Shown: positions 9,523 through 18,356 of the stretch, piece after piece
Layout of the letters: every line of letters starts with the position of its first letter
How positions within the stretch are numbered: position 1 is the first letter of the stretch
The notes under the pieces: model-generated
The model's database searches: none
Told to the model about the DNA's origin: nothing
Seen by the model: only the letters and a program-made list of their open reading frames with translations
Program-made: the position numbers and the translations under genes
Source of the DNA: CAVONV01 sp963697355
GTDB taxonomy: Bacteria; Acidobacteriota; Vicinamibacteria; Marinacidobacterales; DATDRI01
Assembly: GCA_963697355.1 (NCBI GenBank)
Contig: CAVONV010000016.1
Coordinates: 62,001 to 126,000 of the forward strand
Length of the DNA stretch: 64,000 bases
Reading direction: 5' to 3'

Positions 9523-10356
9523 CTATTCCAGTTCCTTTGTGTCAGCCTCTTTCCTCAATTGATTGAGGGCTATCTGGGCTGCTTGGATCTCTGCATTCTT
9601 CTTTGTCGTACCGCTTGCCGAGGCCAGCTTTGTTTCTCCAATGACCAACTCGACGTGGAAGACCTTCCGGTGCTCTGGACCGGTTTCAGCCGTGACGATA
9701 TAGCGGGCCTGCATAGAGTCTCGAGCTTGCAAGTATTCTTGAAGCGTCGTCTTCGCGTCCTCGACCACGGCTCGTCCAAGCTTGATGTCTTCTATGATTG
9801 GTGAGAATAGAGGTTCGAGAAATCGTCGCACGGCAACGATTCCTGCATCGAGATATATGGCTGCGATTACAGCCTCGAGAGCGTTAGCACGCAAAGCCTT
9901 CTTCTTTCTTCCCCCGGTCTTCTCTTCGCCACGCCCCAGGCGAAGATGTTGATGCAAACCGATTTTGTTCGCGAGGACCGATAAATTCGCGGAGCTGACG
10001 AGATAAGCCTTGATTTTAGACAAACGCCCTTCCGATACGGACGGGAAATCGTGGTAGATGATATCGGTAACGAGAAAGCCCAGTATGGCATCGCCTAAGA
10101 ACTCCATGGACTCGTTGTGGAACGATGAATCCCCGGTTGTCTCATAGGCAAAGGACTTGTGGGTGATGGCTTGTCGAAGGAGCTCGGGTTTATTGAACGT
10201 GTGATCGAGCTCTTGTTCGAGGTTACTGAGATTGCTCTCGGAATGGACTTCAACATCGGGCGTCTGGATTGGGATCTTGACAGCCTCAGAGGTAGAACCC
10301 ACCGTCCGGGAATCTACGAGCCTATGAATCCAGTCGAAAATGGTCCTAGCAGTCAC
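9523..10356 (-). CDS. rnc: ribonuclease III
   Basis: 277 residues. It cleaves double-stranded RNA in rRNA and mRNA processing. The family signature HNESMEFLGDAIL is at about residues 80-92, the second acidic helix NALEAVIAAIYLDAG follows, and the C-terminal double-stranded RNA-binding domain ends in SGTTKKNAEIQAAQIALNQL. About 45 residues before the nuclease domain are non-conserved. The GTG start at 10356 has GAGGAAG about ten bases upstream, a slightly long spacing, so an internal start is possible. It is convergent with mnmA and lies about 100 bases downstream of the RsbU-like gene. Confidence 0.93.
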   Translation of the reverse strand: MTARTIFDWIHRLVDSRTVGSTSEAVKIPIQTPDVEVHSESNLSNLEQELDHTFNKPELLRQAITHKSFAYETTGDSSFHNESMEFLGDAILGFLVTDIIYHDFPSVSEGRLSKIKAYLVSSANLSVLANKIGLHQHLRLGRGEEKTGGRKKKALRANALEAVIAAIYLDAGIVAVRRFLEPLFSPIIEDIKLGRAVVEDAKTTLQEYLQARDSMQARYIVTAETGPEHRKVFHVELVIGETKLASASGTTKKNAEIQAAQIALNQLRKEADTKELE

Positions 10357-10460
10357 AATCTTTGGGCTTCCTCATGATGGCATTTCCGTTACGCTGTTAG
10401 ACGTCACTATTCCAAAGTTAGGCTGATTCGAAACAGTCGTCCATCCTCGTGACCAAGGAA

Positions 10461-12491
10461 TCAATCGATCTTCACGAGGACCATGGTCATATCGTCATGC
10501 TGGTCTTCGCCTTCTGCAAAGGTGAAAATCTCGTCGATGATCCTTTCTCTCAAATCTTCCAATGGCTGCTGGCTGTGCTCTTCCAAGATTTCTCGAAGAC
10601 GCGCTTCTCCAAAAAGTTCGGATTGTGGGTTCATGGCTTCCGACAAGCCATCTGTAAAAAAGAGGAATAGATCGCCGGAGTCGAGAGACACGGACTCTTC
10701 CGCGAGAACCTGGTCGAAACGGCCGCCGCCCCGATCCAAGGCCAGCCCAAGACCCTCCGGTGCCAATACACGGGTACGGCTTCCGTCAACGCGAGAGGAA
10801 AGCTGGAAGATCGGATTGTGTCCCGCTCGAGCGTAAGTCATTTTTCGTTCGGCCATGTCGATGACGGCATAGACCATGGTAATGAAGCTGCGACTATCTA
10901 AATTGTCGACCAGGATCTTGTTGGCTTCGATTAGAAGTTTGCGGGGGGAGTCGTATATTTTGCTGAGAGAGAGCACTAAACCCTTGAGCTCCGCCATGTA
11001 GAGCGCTGCCGATGTACCTTTACCTGAAACGTCGGCGATGAGCAAGGCCAGGCGCTGATCGCCCACGGGGATGAAATCGTAGTAGTCCCCCCCGACTTCC
11101 GTCGCGGGAAGACAAAGCGCCGCGATGGACAGTCCCTTCATGCTGACACGGTCTTTGGGGAGGAGACTCATCTGGATTTGCCGAGCGATGCGAAGCTCTT
11201 CCTCGAGACGCTCTTTCTCCGCTGATTGGCGCAGAAGATCGTTGATGCTCGTCGTCATCAAGTTGAAAGACTCGGCGAGCTCACCGAGTTGATCCCTCGA
11301 GCGAACATCGATTTTGTAGCTAAAATCTCCGTTTCGGATATGCTCCGTCCCTTGGGAGAGGGCATGCACGGAGCTTGTTATGGAGCGCGCCAAGAGAAGG
11401 CCGACGAATATCGACAGGATCTCAATGGCAAGAAACAGTCCCGCCAGGATTCCCAGCGCCAATAGAATAGCTTGACCGAGCTCCGGGAAGTTCGTGGCAA
11501 AAACTTGGAACACATTCATAAACTGAAAGTGAAAGAGTACGAATACTGCGTCCTCTGACGCATCCCAGGATTTCGTCTCTACGAAAGCAACCCATGGAAG
11601 GGAACCAGGTAGATCAGGACGCGGGCTCAACACACCGAGACCCGTCGAGCGATAGGCATTTCCCTCGGCCGTGGGCTCGGAAAGGGCGGGAAAAGCCTGT
11701 TGAATGTGAAGCTCCGTCTCTTCCTCAACTTGTGGAAAAACGGCGGGTAGAGGCAAGGTGATGAGTACCCGCATGTGGGGCCGCTTGGGGAGGGGATTCG
11801 AAATGCTCCCAACCACGACGTTGTTGCCGAACTGTACGAGTCCCCCATGGCCGCTTGACGCCCATTCAGGAAGCTCCGTTCCCGGTGGCGGAAGTCCGGG
11901 GATGTCTCCCACCACCAGACGACGCTGGGTCGTACGACCCGTTTCCTCGAAATAGATGGCAGAGGCGCCGGGGTAGGTCGTCGCCAGCGGCTCGAGTCGT
12001 CCACGTAGAACTTCCTCGATCTGTTCGTTGGAGAGGCGTGAGTTGCGGTTGCCGCGAACCCGAAGGAGATCGGATACAGCGATGTCGGCTACATGGATAC
12101 CGTTGGCTTCAATTCTGTCGAGGGATGCAGCGAGGATGTAGGAGCCCACCTGACCAAAGATCAAATATGCCGTTAGGAGAAAGAAGAAAAGGATGAGGAC
12201 CGTGGGAACGAGCCCGATAAGAAGATAGGAAATGATGAGCTTGCGGCGAATTTTCCAGAGGAGCTTTGCCCGCAGTTTCAGGAGTCCCCAAATGAGGAAA
12301 GCGATCAGGTAGATCCAGATCCCGAAACTAGCCAGTCCGGTAAGGGCTTTGGGTAGTATCCCTAGGGGTTGGAGAACCCGGACGGCGACGAGCAGAAGGA
12401 ACAACCAGCCGAGACGGGTTTGCAGAAAAAAACGCCGTAAGCGCGCGGTGGGTTTCGTTCCCGTTCGTTCCGACCGAGTATTGGTTGGCAT
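10461..12491 (-). CDS. RsbU/SpoIIE-type PP2C phosphatase with HAMP domain, membrane-bound
   Basis: 676 residues. Two to three membrane segments near the N-terminus (about 28-115) precede an extracytoplasmic region of about 240 residues. Another membrane segment (about 340-375) leads into a HAMP domain (SITSSVHALSQGTEHI to LGELAESFNLM), a short coiled coil (EKERLEEELRIARQIQMSLLP) and a C-terminal PP2C/SpoIIE phosphatase (EVGGDYYDF, LLIADVSGKGTSAALYMAELK, AGHNPIF, FTDGLSEAMN, QHDDMTMVLVKID). Such proteins sense an outside signal and dephosphorylate an anti-sigma-factor antagonist in partner-switching regulation. No antagonist or anti-sigma gene is adjacent, so its partner is unknown. All PP2C metal-binding aspartates appear present. 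Confidence 0.9.
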   Translation of the reverse strand: MPTNTRSERTGTKPTARLRRFFLQTRLGWLFLLLVAVRVLQPLGILPKALTGLASFGIWIYLIAFLIWGLLKLRAKLLWKIRRKLIISYLLIGLVPTVLILFFFLLTAYLIFGQVGSYILAASLDRIEANGIHVADIAVSDLLRVRGNRNSRLSNEQIEEVLRGRLEPLATTYPGASAIYFEETGRTTQRRLVVGDIPGLPPPGTELPEWASSGHGGLVQFGNNVVVGSISNPLPKRPHMRVLITLPLPAVFPQVEEETELHIQQAFPALSEPTAEGNAYRSTGLGVLSPRPDLPGSLPWVAFVETKSWDASEDAVFVLFHFQFMNVFQVFATNFPELGQAILLALGILAGLFLAIEILSIFVGLLLARSITSSVHALSQGTEHIRNGDFSYKIDVRSRDQLGELAESFNLMTTSINDLLRQSAEKERLEEELRIARQIQMSLLPKDRVSMKGLSIAALCLPATEVGGDYYDFIPVGDQRLALLIADVSGKGTSAALYMAELKGLVLSLSKIYDSPRKLLIEANKILVDNLDSRSFITMVYAVIDMAERKMTYARAGHNPIFQLSSRVDGSRTRVLAPEGLGLALDRGGGRFDQVLAEESVSLDSGDLFLFFTDGLSEAMNPQSELFGEARLREILEEHSQQPLEDLRERIIDEIFTFAEGEDQHDDMTMVLVKID

Positions 12492-12627
12492 GGATCAAAC
12501 CAGCCCTGTAGTGATTCTATCTACTACTAAAACCTACGAACTATAACATAGCGCATGGTTCGATTTCTTGTCGGTGCCGCTTGACCTCACGGCTTGGGGG
12601 AGCTATCCTCGTTGCGAGTAAGTCCAT

Positions 12628-13377
12628 ATGAGATCGGTGCTTATTGCATTCGTACATGGTGCGGCATGTCTACTCGTCGGCATGTGTTTGCCCGCGATTG
12701 GGCAGTCGTCTGGGCTTTCTCAGGGATTATCCTGGATCCCACCAGGGGTGACTCTGGAAGGGGTTATTGTCGCGTCGAATCCCGAATACTCTGTGGCACT
12801 GGTGCGAAGACAGGGAGCCGAGAGAGGTCGCTCTGTTCAAGTGGGCAAGACTATATATGGGCTGACTCTTGTTGAAGTCTCCGAAGAAGCAGCGCTGTTT
12901 GATTTGGGCGGAAGGCAAGTTTGGCTGTTCCTCGACGGCAGCGCAGTCGTGCCTTCTCCCGCGATTGCCAGCCTGGTTGGACCTGTGGGCGATGCTCCGA
13001 GCGACGCTGTCCATGAGGCGGCGGCAGACGATGACGGTGAGACTGCGCGAGAGAAGTGGATTGTCCGAGGGATCGAGAGGAAAATCCTCGAGACTTACCT
13101 CGATAGAGAAATTGACGCCAATCTAGATGAGACCGTATTGGTGCCTCGAACCGACGACGGGTGTCCCGGACTGCAGATCCAACATCTTCCCGAAGGTACG
13201 TTTCTCGCGGAGATGGGCCTTATTCCTGGTGACGTACTTTTGAGCATAAACGGCGTCGCCATCGACAATCTCTCGGTCCTTACCGGACTCTATGCCAGCC
13301 TAGGGCGCGAAGAAACGATTCGATTCGAAATAGACCGCCGAGGGCGGAATATCAAGATGGTCGTTAACGTTCACTAG
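12628..13377 (+). CDS. GspC-like protein with PDZ domain
   Basis: 249 residues with an N-terminal signal-anchor (about 4-24). Next is a region like the GspC homology domain (LEGVIVASNPEYSVALVRR, then GKTIYGLTLVEVSEEAALFDLGG). The C-terminal PDZ domain (GLQIQHLPEGTFLAEMGLIPGDVLLSINGVAIDNLS) is characteristic of type II secretion GspC/PulC. GspC links the inner-membrane platform to the secretin. No other gsp gene is in the window, so it is either an orphan or part of a dispersed system. It is divergent from the RsbU-like gene and is followed by a long inverted repeat and yihY. Confidence 0.7.
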   Translation: MRSVLIAFVHGAACLLVGMCLPAIGQSSGLSQGLSWIPPGVTLEGVIVASNPEYSVALVRRQGAERGRSVQVGKTIYGLTLVEVSEEAALFDLGGRQVWLFLDGSAVVPSPAIASLVGPVGDAPSDAVHEAAADDDGETAREKWIVRGIERKILETYLDREIDANLDETVLVPRTDDGCPGLQIQHLPEGTFLAEMGLIPGDVLLSINGVAIDNLSVLTGLYASLGREETIRFEIDRRGRNIKMVVNVH

Positions 13378-13393
13378 TGCAAAGCACTGGCAC

Positions 13394-13457
13394 AAAAGGG
13401 GACAGGTCCCTTTCTTTCGGCAGGGGAAGAAACGAAAAAAGGGACCTGTCCCCTTTT
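13394..13457. repeat. long perfect inverted repeat (GGGGACAGGTCCC type)
   Basis: Arms of 20 bases, AAAAGGGGACAGGTCCCTTT at 13394-13413 and its exact reverse complement at 13438-13457, flank a 24-base loop. It overlaps the end of the gspC-like gap and lies directly before the yihY start. Degenerate half-units (GGGGACAGTCCC near 14823, GGGGACGGTCCC near 29480) occur elsewhere. The core resembles repeats associated with RAYT/IS200-type transposases in many genomes. In one strand it could also act as a terminator. Confidence 0.8.
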
Positions 13458-13481
13458 GTTTCCGTGCTCGGAGGGTGCTCA

Positions 13482-14345
13482 TTGGAGATTTTGCGGCGAA
13501 GTGGACGAGCTCTTTTCAAGGCGACCGTCAATTTTGATCGGGACCATGGCTTCGACTTTGCAGCCGTTATTTCTTACTTCTCTCTTCTGTCCATTCTACC
13601 TTTGTGCATTTTGCTCGTGGCATGGGGCGCGGCCGTGATCGGCTCGGTCGACATGGCCGAGCAGGGAGTGAAATTCCTGCTCCGGGATCTCGCCAGACTA
13701 TTGGGGGATGATGTCTTTGCGCAGGCGAGGGAAGTGGGTAGTCAGGCGAGCCGGTTGGGATGGCCGTTTATGCTCATTTCCCTCTGGACGGCCAGCAAGG
13801 TTTTCTCAAAAGTCGAAGGAGCCTTGGATCGCATTTTTCGAGTGGAGAAGAGGAGATCCTACCCCATCCGAAAGATTTTTTCATTCGCTCTCGTCGCCTT
13901 GTTGGCAATGACAATCCTCGTCTTGTTTGTTTTCTCGGGTGTCATGACCGTGTTGAACGGTTTCTTGGACTCGACACCATTGGCGAACGTGAAATCGAAT
14001 CCCCTCTATGCTGCCGTCAACAGTGCTGTCAGTCGGTATCTTATCCCGTGGCTCATGACGGTGTTTACTTTCAGCTTCATCTACAAAGTGGTTCCGGCAG
14101 TTCGAGTACCTTGGATTGCCGCGGGGACGGCTGGACTCGTGGCAGGTTCGTTCTGGGAAATCCTCAAAAATGCATTCACGATATATCTTGGGCGCTACGC
14201 GAATTATGGGCGCACCTATGGAGCCATGGAAGCGGTCGTAGTTTTCATCATTTGGGTGAACTTGTCGGCGGTGTTGCTGTTGTGGGGAGCGGAGCTGGCA
14301 GCAGTAATAAGTGGAGCTAGAAAGGAAGTTGAGAGTGAACCGTAG
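13482..14345 (+). CDS. YihY/BrkB family inner-membrane protein
   Basis: 287 residues from a TTG at 13482, which follows GGAGG at good spacing. Starting at 13377, where the frame opens, would translate through the inverted repeat and is unlikely. Five to six hydrophobic segments are present, with typical family signatures FAAVISYFSLLSILPLCILLVAWG, an aromatic-rich middle, YKVVPAVRVPW and the ending YGAMEAVVVFIIWVNLSAVLLLWGAEL. YihY/BrkB proteins were once called ribonuclease BN, which is incorrect for this family; their role in the membrane is unresolved. Confidence 0.88.
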   Translation: MEILRRSGRALFKATVNFDRDHGFDFAAVISYFSLLSILPLCILLVAWGAAVIGSVDMAEQGVKFLLRDLARLLGDDVFAQAREVGSQASRLGWPFMLISLWTASKVFSKVEGALDRIFRVEKRRSYPIRKIFSFALVALLAMTILVLFVFSGVMTVLNGFLDSTPLANVKSNPLYAAVNSAVSRYLIPWLMTVFTFSFIYKVVPAVRVPWIAAGTAGLVAGSFWEILKNAFTIYLGRYANYGRTYGAMEAVVVFIIWVNLSAVLLLWGAELAAVISGARKEVESEP

Positions 14346-14396
14346 CTTCTGTTCGTTGTTTTCTTGCTGAGTTCTCGGGTGCTGTGGATGCGGGCG

Positions 14397-14759
14397 CTAG
14401 TCTTTCTGGGATTCACGGATGAGCAAGATGATCTCTCCAGGTCGGGCGAGCCCTAGTTGTTCTCGAGCAAGTCGCTCGACCGCGAGCGGAGATGACTTCA
14501 ACGACCGAATTTCCTCGAGCAGATGCTGGTTCCGAAACTCGATGTCTTCGAGCTCCTGTTCCAGAGTGACGAGCTGTTGTCGGGCTCTCAGCATCTCGAA
14601 AAAACCACGGTCACCAAAAAACGCGTTGAGGAGTGAAGCGGTGAGTATGAGAAAAAGAACCAGACTGAGAGCTTTTCGCTTCAGAGGACTCTCGTTGCTC
14701 TTCGAGGCTCGCGACCGGGACGAGCCCGTACTTTGACGTTGGGATTTCGGGGATTGCAT
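14397..14759 (-). CDS. ftsB: septum formation initiator FtsB/DivIC-like protein
   Basis: 120 residues. A basic cytoplasmic tail (about 1-28) is followed by one membrane segment (about 29-47), a coiled coil (about 58-95, RQQLVTLEQELEDIEFRNQHLLEEIRSL) and the family's conserved end VERLAREQLGLARPGEIIL. This is the single-pass architecture of FtsB/DivIC, which bridges FtsL and FtsQ in the divisome. It is convergent with yihY and divergent from cutA. The symbol follows the architecture; DivIC is the equivalent name in other phyla. Confidence 0.85.
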   Translation of the reverse strand: MQSPKSQRQSTGSSRSRASKSNESPLKRKALSLVLFLILTASLLNAFFGDRGFFEMLRARQQLVTLEQELEDIEFRNQHLLEEIRSLKSSPLAVERLAREQLGLARPGEIILLIRESQKD

Positions 14760-14872
14760 CGCTTTTCTTTGCTACAGTTTACTTTATAGCTGAGCCGCGC
14801 AGGAATTACAAGAATAAGGTGAGGGGACAGTCCCACAGACGGGGTAGTCCCTTGGACTTCTGGGAGGGTGTC

Positions 14873-15223
14873 ATGGCGGAGTATCTGATGGCATTGACCA
14901 CTGTGGGCAATGAAGATGATGCGCGAAAGGTCGCAAAAAGTATGGTGGAGAGCAGAATTGTAGCCTGCGTCAATATTTCCGGACCCGTGAGGAGTTTCTA
15001 TCACTGGGAGGGCAGCCTACAAGACGACAGCGAGTACCTATTGTTCATGAAGACTCGAGTCGATTTGTTCCCCGCCCTCGAGACCGCGCTCAACCAGATT
15101 CACCCCTATGACGTCCCGGAGTTGATCGCCATCCCTATCGAGCGAGGTAGTGCGGCCTATCTCGGATGGATGAATGAGCAGTTGGAGCTTGGATTCAAGA
15201 ATGGAAGACTCGATTCTCATTGA
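14873..15223 (+). CDS. cutA: divalent-cation tolerance protein CutA
   Basis: 116 residues from ATG 14873, preceded by GGGAGGG. The frame is open 54 bases further, but that part crosses a GGGGACAGTCCC repeat half-unit. The core ALTTVGNEDDARKVAKSMVESRIVACVNI, then FYHWEGSLQDDSEYLLFMKTR and HPYDVPELIAIPIERG are standard for CutA, a trimeric ferredoxin-like-fold protein linked to copper and other divalent-metal tolerance. It stands alone, divergent from ftsB. Confidence 0.93.
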   Translation: MAEYLMALTTVGNEDDARKVAKSMVESRIVACVNISGPVRSFYHWEGSLQDDSEYLLFMKTRVDLFPALETALNQIHPYDVPELIAIPIERGSAAYLGWMNEQLELGFKNGRLDSH

Positions 15224-15386
15224 ACGTCAACTATCGGATGAGATGTTACAATTATTGATATCGAATTCATATCCAACCAACACGAGAATGTCGGCAAGCT
15301 ACGGCAAGGGCAACGTTCTTGGCATGGTCATGTCTCGGAGAACAACCGGCCTATGCAGAACGGAACGATCTTGGGAGGGCTAGAAA

Positions 15387-15968
15387 GTGACCGAACGAAT
15401 CGAGCAGAGTGAGGTCGAGGCGATTCTCCGAGATAAATTGCGTCAATCAGGACAAAGTGAGGAGGAGGTCGAGGCTTCGATAAAGCAGTACTTCTCCAAG
15501 CAGGCGGGAGGATATCGGGGCGGCCGGCCACGGTGGGAGTACAAGAGCGAGAGTTCGATACTCGGACTCCCATTGGTCCATATCGTGCGAGGTCGGGATC
15601 CCGTAACGGGTGCCGTAGGAAAAGCTTTTGGGGTGCTTGCCATTGGACGAATCGCCGTTGGAGTTCTTCCCATAGGGCAATTAGCTGTCGGAGTCTTTCC
15701 CATCGGGCAGCTGGCCTTGGGTGCCGTTTTCGCCCTGGGCCAAGGGGCTTTTGCGGGATACGTATCGGTAGGGCAATTGGCGGTGGCTTCGCGGTTTGCG
15801 CTGGGACAGTTGGTTGCTGCGGCCTCCGCGATCGGACAACTCGGATTTGGAAACTACGTGCTAGCGCAGGCGGGTTGGGGAGCCCACGTGTGGAGCACGA
15901 AGGTCCAAGATCCCGAAGCGCTCGAGCATTTCAAGACCATGTTTGCGGGACTACTTGCGTATTTCTAA
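15387..15968 (+). CDS. protein of glycine-spaced hydrophobic repeats, unknown function
   Basis: 193 residues. The first 60 are charged and helical (EQSEVEAILRDKLRQSG, then a GGYRGGRPRW stretch). From about residue 75 to 170 the chain is built of roughly 10-12 short repeats of the kind IGxLAVGVFPIGQLALG, in which glycine recurs about every five to six residues between small hydrophobics (GVLAIGRIAVG, GVLPIGQLAVG, SVGQLAVASRFALGQL). This could be a beta-solenoid or a Gly-zipper membrane-inserting stack; I cannot tell which. The GTG start has GGGAGGG seven bases upstream. The gene stands alone after cutA. I recognise the repeat style but not a defined family. Confidence 0.65.
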   Translation: MTERIEQSEVEAILRDKLRQSGQSEEEVEASIKQYFSKQAGGYRGGRPRWEYKSESSILGLPLVHIVRGRDPVTGAVGKAFGVLAIGRIAVGVLPIGQLAVGVFPIGQLALGAVFALGQGAFAGYVSVGQLAVASRFALGQLVAAASAIGQLGFGNYVLAQAGWGAHVWSTKVQDPEALEHFKTMFAGLLAYF

Positions 15969-16091
15969 GAAAATCAAGAAATCAGGAAATCGAGAACCTC
16001 CTTAGCTCCATTGTGTTCGTTTGCGGGTTATTCTTTACTGGTTTGCGCCTCTTCGACTTTGCGTTGGATTCTTGAGCAAGAATCCACGAGC

Positions 16092-18158
16092 TCAGTTCGT
16101 CGTCTCTTTCGATGCCTCGTTCAAGGTGTAACGCGTGATCCACTCGTATTGTCGCTTCATGCGATCCAATCGGTGGTAGTACTCCCTGAGACCATGGCCT
16201 TCGCGGGGGTAGAAGACGAGCTCCACGGTTTTGCCGCGGTCTTTCAGTGCTCGGAAGAACTCCATAGGCTGTCCGATGGGAACCCGTTGGTCGTTTCCAC
16301 CATGCAAGATCAGCAGCGGTGTGGTCACTTGATCGGCGTAGGTGAGGCCGGACCTGTCTTGGTAATAGGACCAGGTTCTCTCGGACAAGTACCCATCAAA
16401 GAAAGCACCTAGGTAATTGGGGATGTCGTTGGTGCCATACATACTCGGAAGGTTGCTGAGCCCGGCTCCCATCATGGCGGCCTTGAACTTCGTGGTCTGA
16501 GAAACCACCCAGCAGGTCATATAGCCTCCGTAGCTCCATCCCATGACGGCCAGCTTGTCGGGGTCGGCGATACCTCGTTCGATGACGGCGTCAGCACCCT
16601 TCATGATGTCCCGGTAGTCACCTCCACCCCAGTCCAAGATGTTGGCCCGCATGAATTTTTCTCCGTAGTTCGTGCTTCCGCGAGGGTTGGGGTAGAGTAC
16701 GGCCCAGCCTTGTCCCGCCCAGTGCTGACCGGCGTCGCCGCGACTCATCATGAACGTGTCGATGTAAGCCCCGGTAGGGCCACCATGAACAACGACGAGA
16801 AGGGGATAGCGTTTCCCCGGTTCGTATCCCACCGGTTTGAGGAGGAGACCTTCGATTTCGAGGTCATCGCTCTTCCACGTCATGGTCTCCGTCTCACCTA
16901 GTGCGAGCTCGTCGACATGTGGATTGACTTGGGTGAGCCTAGTGGGTACCGAGAAATCGAGCCCCGACACATAGATCTCAGGTGGCGTGGAAGAGGAGTC
17001 CATGATGAAAGCGGCCTTAGAGGAATCCGCGCTCATCGAGCCAAAGCTAATGTTCTTGCCTTTGGTGAGCTGGACGAAGCGTCCGGAGTCCAGTTCATAG
17101 GCAAACATCCCGCGGTAGACGCGTTCACCGGTGTTGAACAGGATGCGTTTGGAGTCGGCGGTCCACTCCGGAGAGCCGGCAGAGAGATCGAATTCGGTTC
17201 GAGAGAGATCCAGGATGTTATTGCTGGCTAGTTCATATAGCATGAGATGAGCGTTGCCAACGATTTGAGCCGGAATGCCGTCAGCGTTGGGCGGACCGGA
17301 GTTGGGCTCAGCAGCAAACGCTATCTTCGATCCATCCGGTGACCAAGCTGGGGCTCGATCGGGTCCCAGGTTCGACGTCACCGTTTCGGTGTTGCCCGTC
17401 TCGAGGGTGAGTATGTAGATGTCGTCCCGTTCATCGCGTATGAGTGGCGTCGGCGCTGCTTGAAAAGCGATTCGCGTACCATCCGGCGACCATGTGGGCT
17501 GCCCCCTAACGGTCATTTCTCGACCCTCGGTCTCGTTGGCAGCTTCCTTTGTTTGCACATCTATCGTCCACAGTTGAACGACACGAAAGTCATTTTCGTA
17601 GATGTGGGGATCGTCACGACGTTTCTGCTTCGCTTCCTCTTCATCTGATAGCGGTTTGCGAGTGGTAAACGCGATTTGCGTTCCATTGGGAGACCAGGCA
17701 TAGCTGGTGACGCCTTCTTTGGCTTCCGTCAGTTTCCAGGCTTCCCCTGCGTCGGCCCTCATCAACCATATCTGAGGTTTTCCTTCTTTGCCGCCTCCAC
17801 GACTAGAGATGAAACTGATGTGCTTACCATCGGGTGACCATGACGGTGAGGTCGCATCGTCTTTGCCGAACGTCAGCTGGCGTGGCGTGGCTTGACTTCC
17901 AGTGCCGGTCCGCCAGATGTGTGTGCGAGCCTCCATCTTTGCCAGCTCGCCCTCGTCATCATGCTCGATGACAGACTCCCATTGACGGACGGCGTAGAGA
18001 ACCCAGTTTCCGTCCGGCGAGATCTCAGGAGAACCGATCGTCTTCATATTCATGATGTCGTCGAACGTGACAGGCCTCGTTTCCGCAGCAGCGGAAGTTT
18101 GTGTCAATACAACGAAAAGTACGACCACATGTGATGAAAAACGCCAAATGGTATGCAT
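16092..18158 (-). CDS. exported S9 family prolyl oligopeptidase-like peptidase
   Basis: 688 residues from ATG 18158, which has GGAGG close upstream; the 18 codons before it lack a ribosome site. A signal peptide (MHTIWRFSSHVVVLFVVLTQ, cut near AAAE) leads into WD40-like beta-propeller repeats with recurring SPDG motifs (about 45-380). The C-terminal alpha/beta hydrolase carries the catalytic serine in GWSYGGY (Ser542), aspartate in LHGGNDQRVP and histidine in REGHGLREYYHR. It should degrade oligopeptides outside the inner membrane as a DPP-IV or acylaminoacyl-peptidase relative. It is divergent from korAB with a palindrome in between. Confidence 0.92.
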   Translation of the reverse strand: MHTIWRFSSHVVVLFVVLTQTSAAAETRPVTFDDIMNMKTIGSPEISPDGNWVLYAVRQWESVIEHDDEGELAKMEARTHIWRTGTGSQATPRQLTFGKDDATSPSWSPDGKHISFISSRGGGKEGKPQIWLMRADAGEAWKLTEAKEGVTSYAWSPNGTQIAFTTRKPLSDEEEAKQKRRDDPHIYENDFRVVQLWTIDVQTKEAANETEGREMTVRGQPTWSPDGTRIAFQAAPTPLIRDERDDIYILTLETGNTETVTSNLGPDRAPAWSPDGSKIAFAAEPNSGPPNADGIPAQIVGNAHLMLYELASNNILDLSRTEFDLSAGSPEWTADSKRILFNTGERVYRGMFAYELDSGRFVQLTKGKNISFGSMSADSSKAAFIMDSSSTPPEIYVSGLDFSVPTRLTQVNPHVDELALGETETMTWKSDDLEIEGLLLKPVGYEPGKRYPLLVVVHGGPTGAYIDTFMMSRGDAGQHWAGQGWAVLYPNPRGSTNYGEKFMRANILDWGGGDYRDIMKGADAVIERGIADPDKLAVMGWSYGGYMTCWVVSQTTKFKAAMMGAGLSNLPSMYGTNDIPNYLGAFFDGYLSERTWSYYQDRSGLTYADQVTTPLLILHGGNDQRVPIGQPMEFFRALKDRGKTVELVFYPREGHGLREYYHRLDRMKRQYEWITRYTLNEASKETTN

Positions 18159-18213
18159 GTGACCCTCCACAATCTGTGAATTACCGAAGGCAGCGGCTTC
18201 TAAAAGCAACACT

Positions 18214-18231
18214 TGAATAACCGATTATTCA
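18214..18231. promoter_or_regulatory. palindrome in divergent promoter region
   Basis: TGAATAA-CCGA-TTATTCA is a perfect inverted repeat with seven-base arms, in the 198-base gap between the divergent S9 peptidase and korA genes. Position and AT-richness suggest an operator, but the regulator is unknown. Confidence 0.35.
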
Positions 18232-18356
18232 TATCAGATCAAACCCGTCCTTTCTTTTGAATATGAAGTCCATCTATGTCACTATCCGGCTACATCTTGG
18301 CCAACGCAGCTTGCGTCGCCCGCGTCCGCTGGCCGAGACTCCAAGGAGGGGAACCG

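Noticed and set aside
13377..13481. Longer N-terminus for YihY from 13377
   Set aside because: Would translate through the perfect inverted repeat; a TTG with GGAGG at proper distance lies at 13482.
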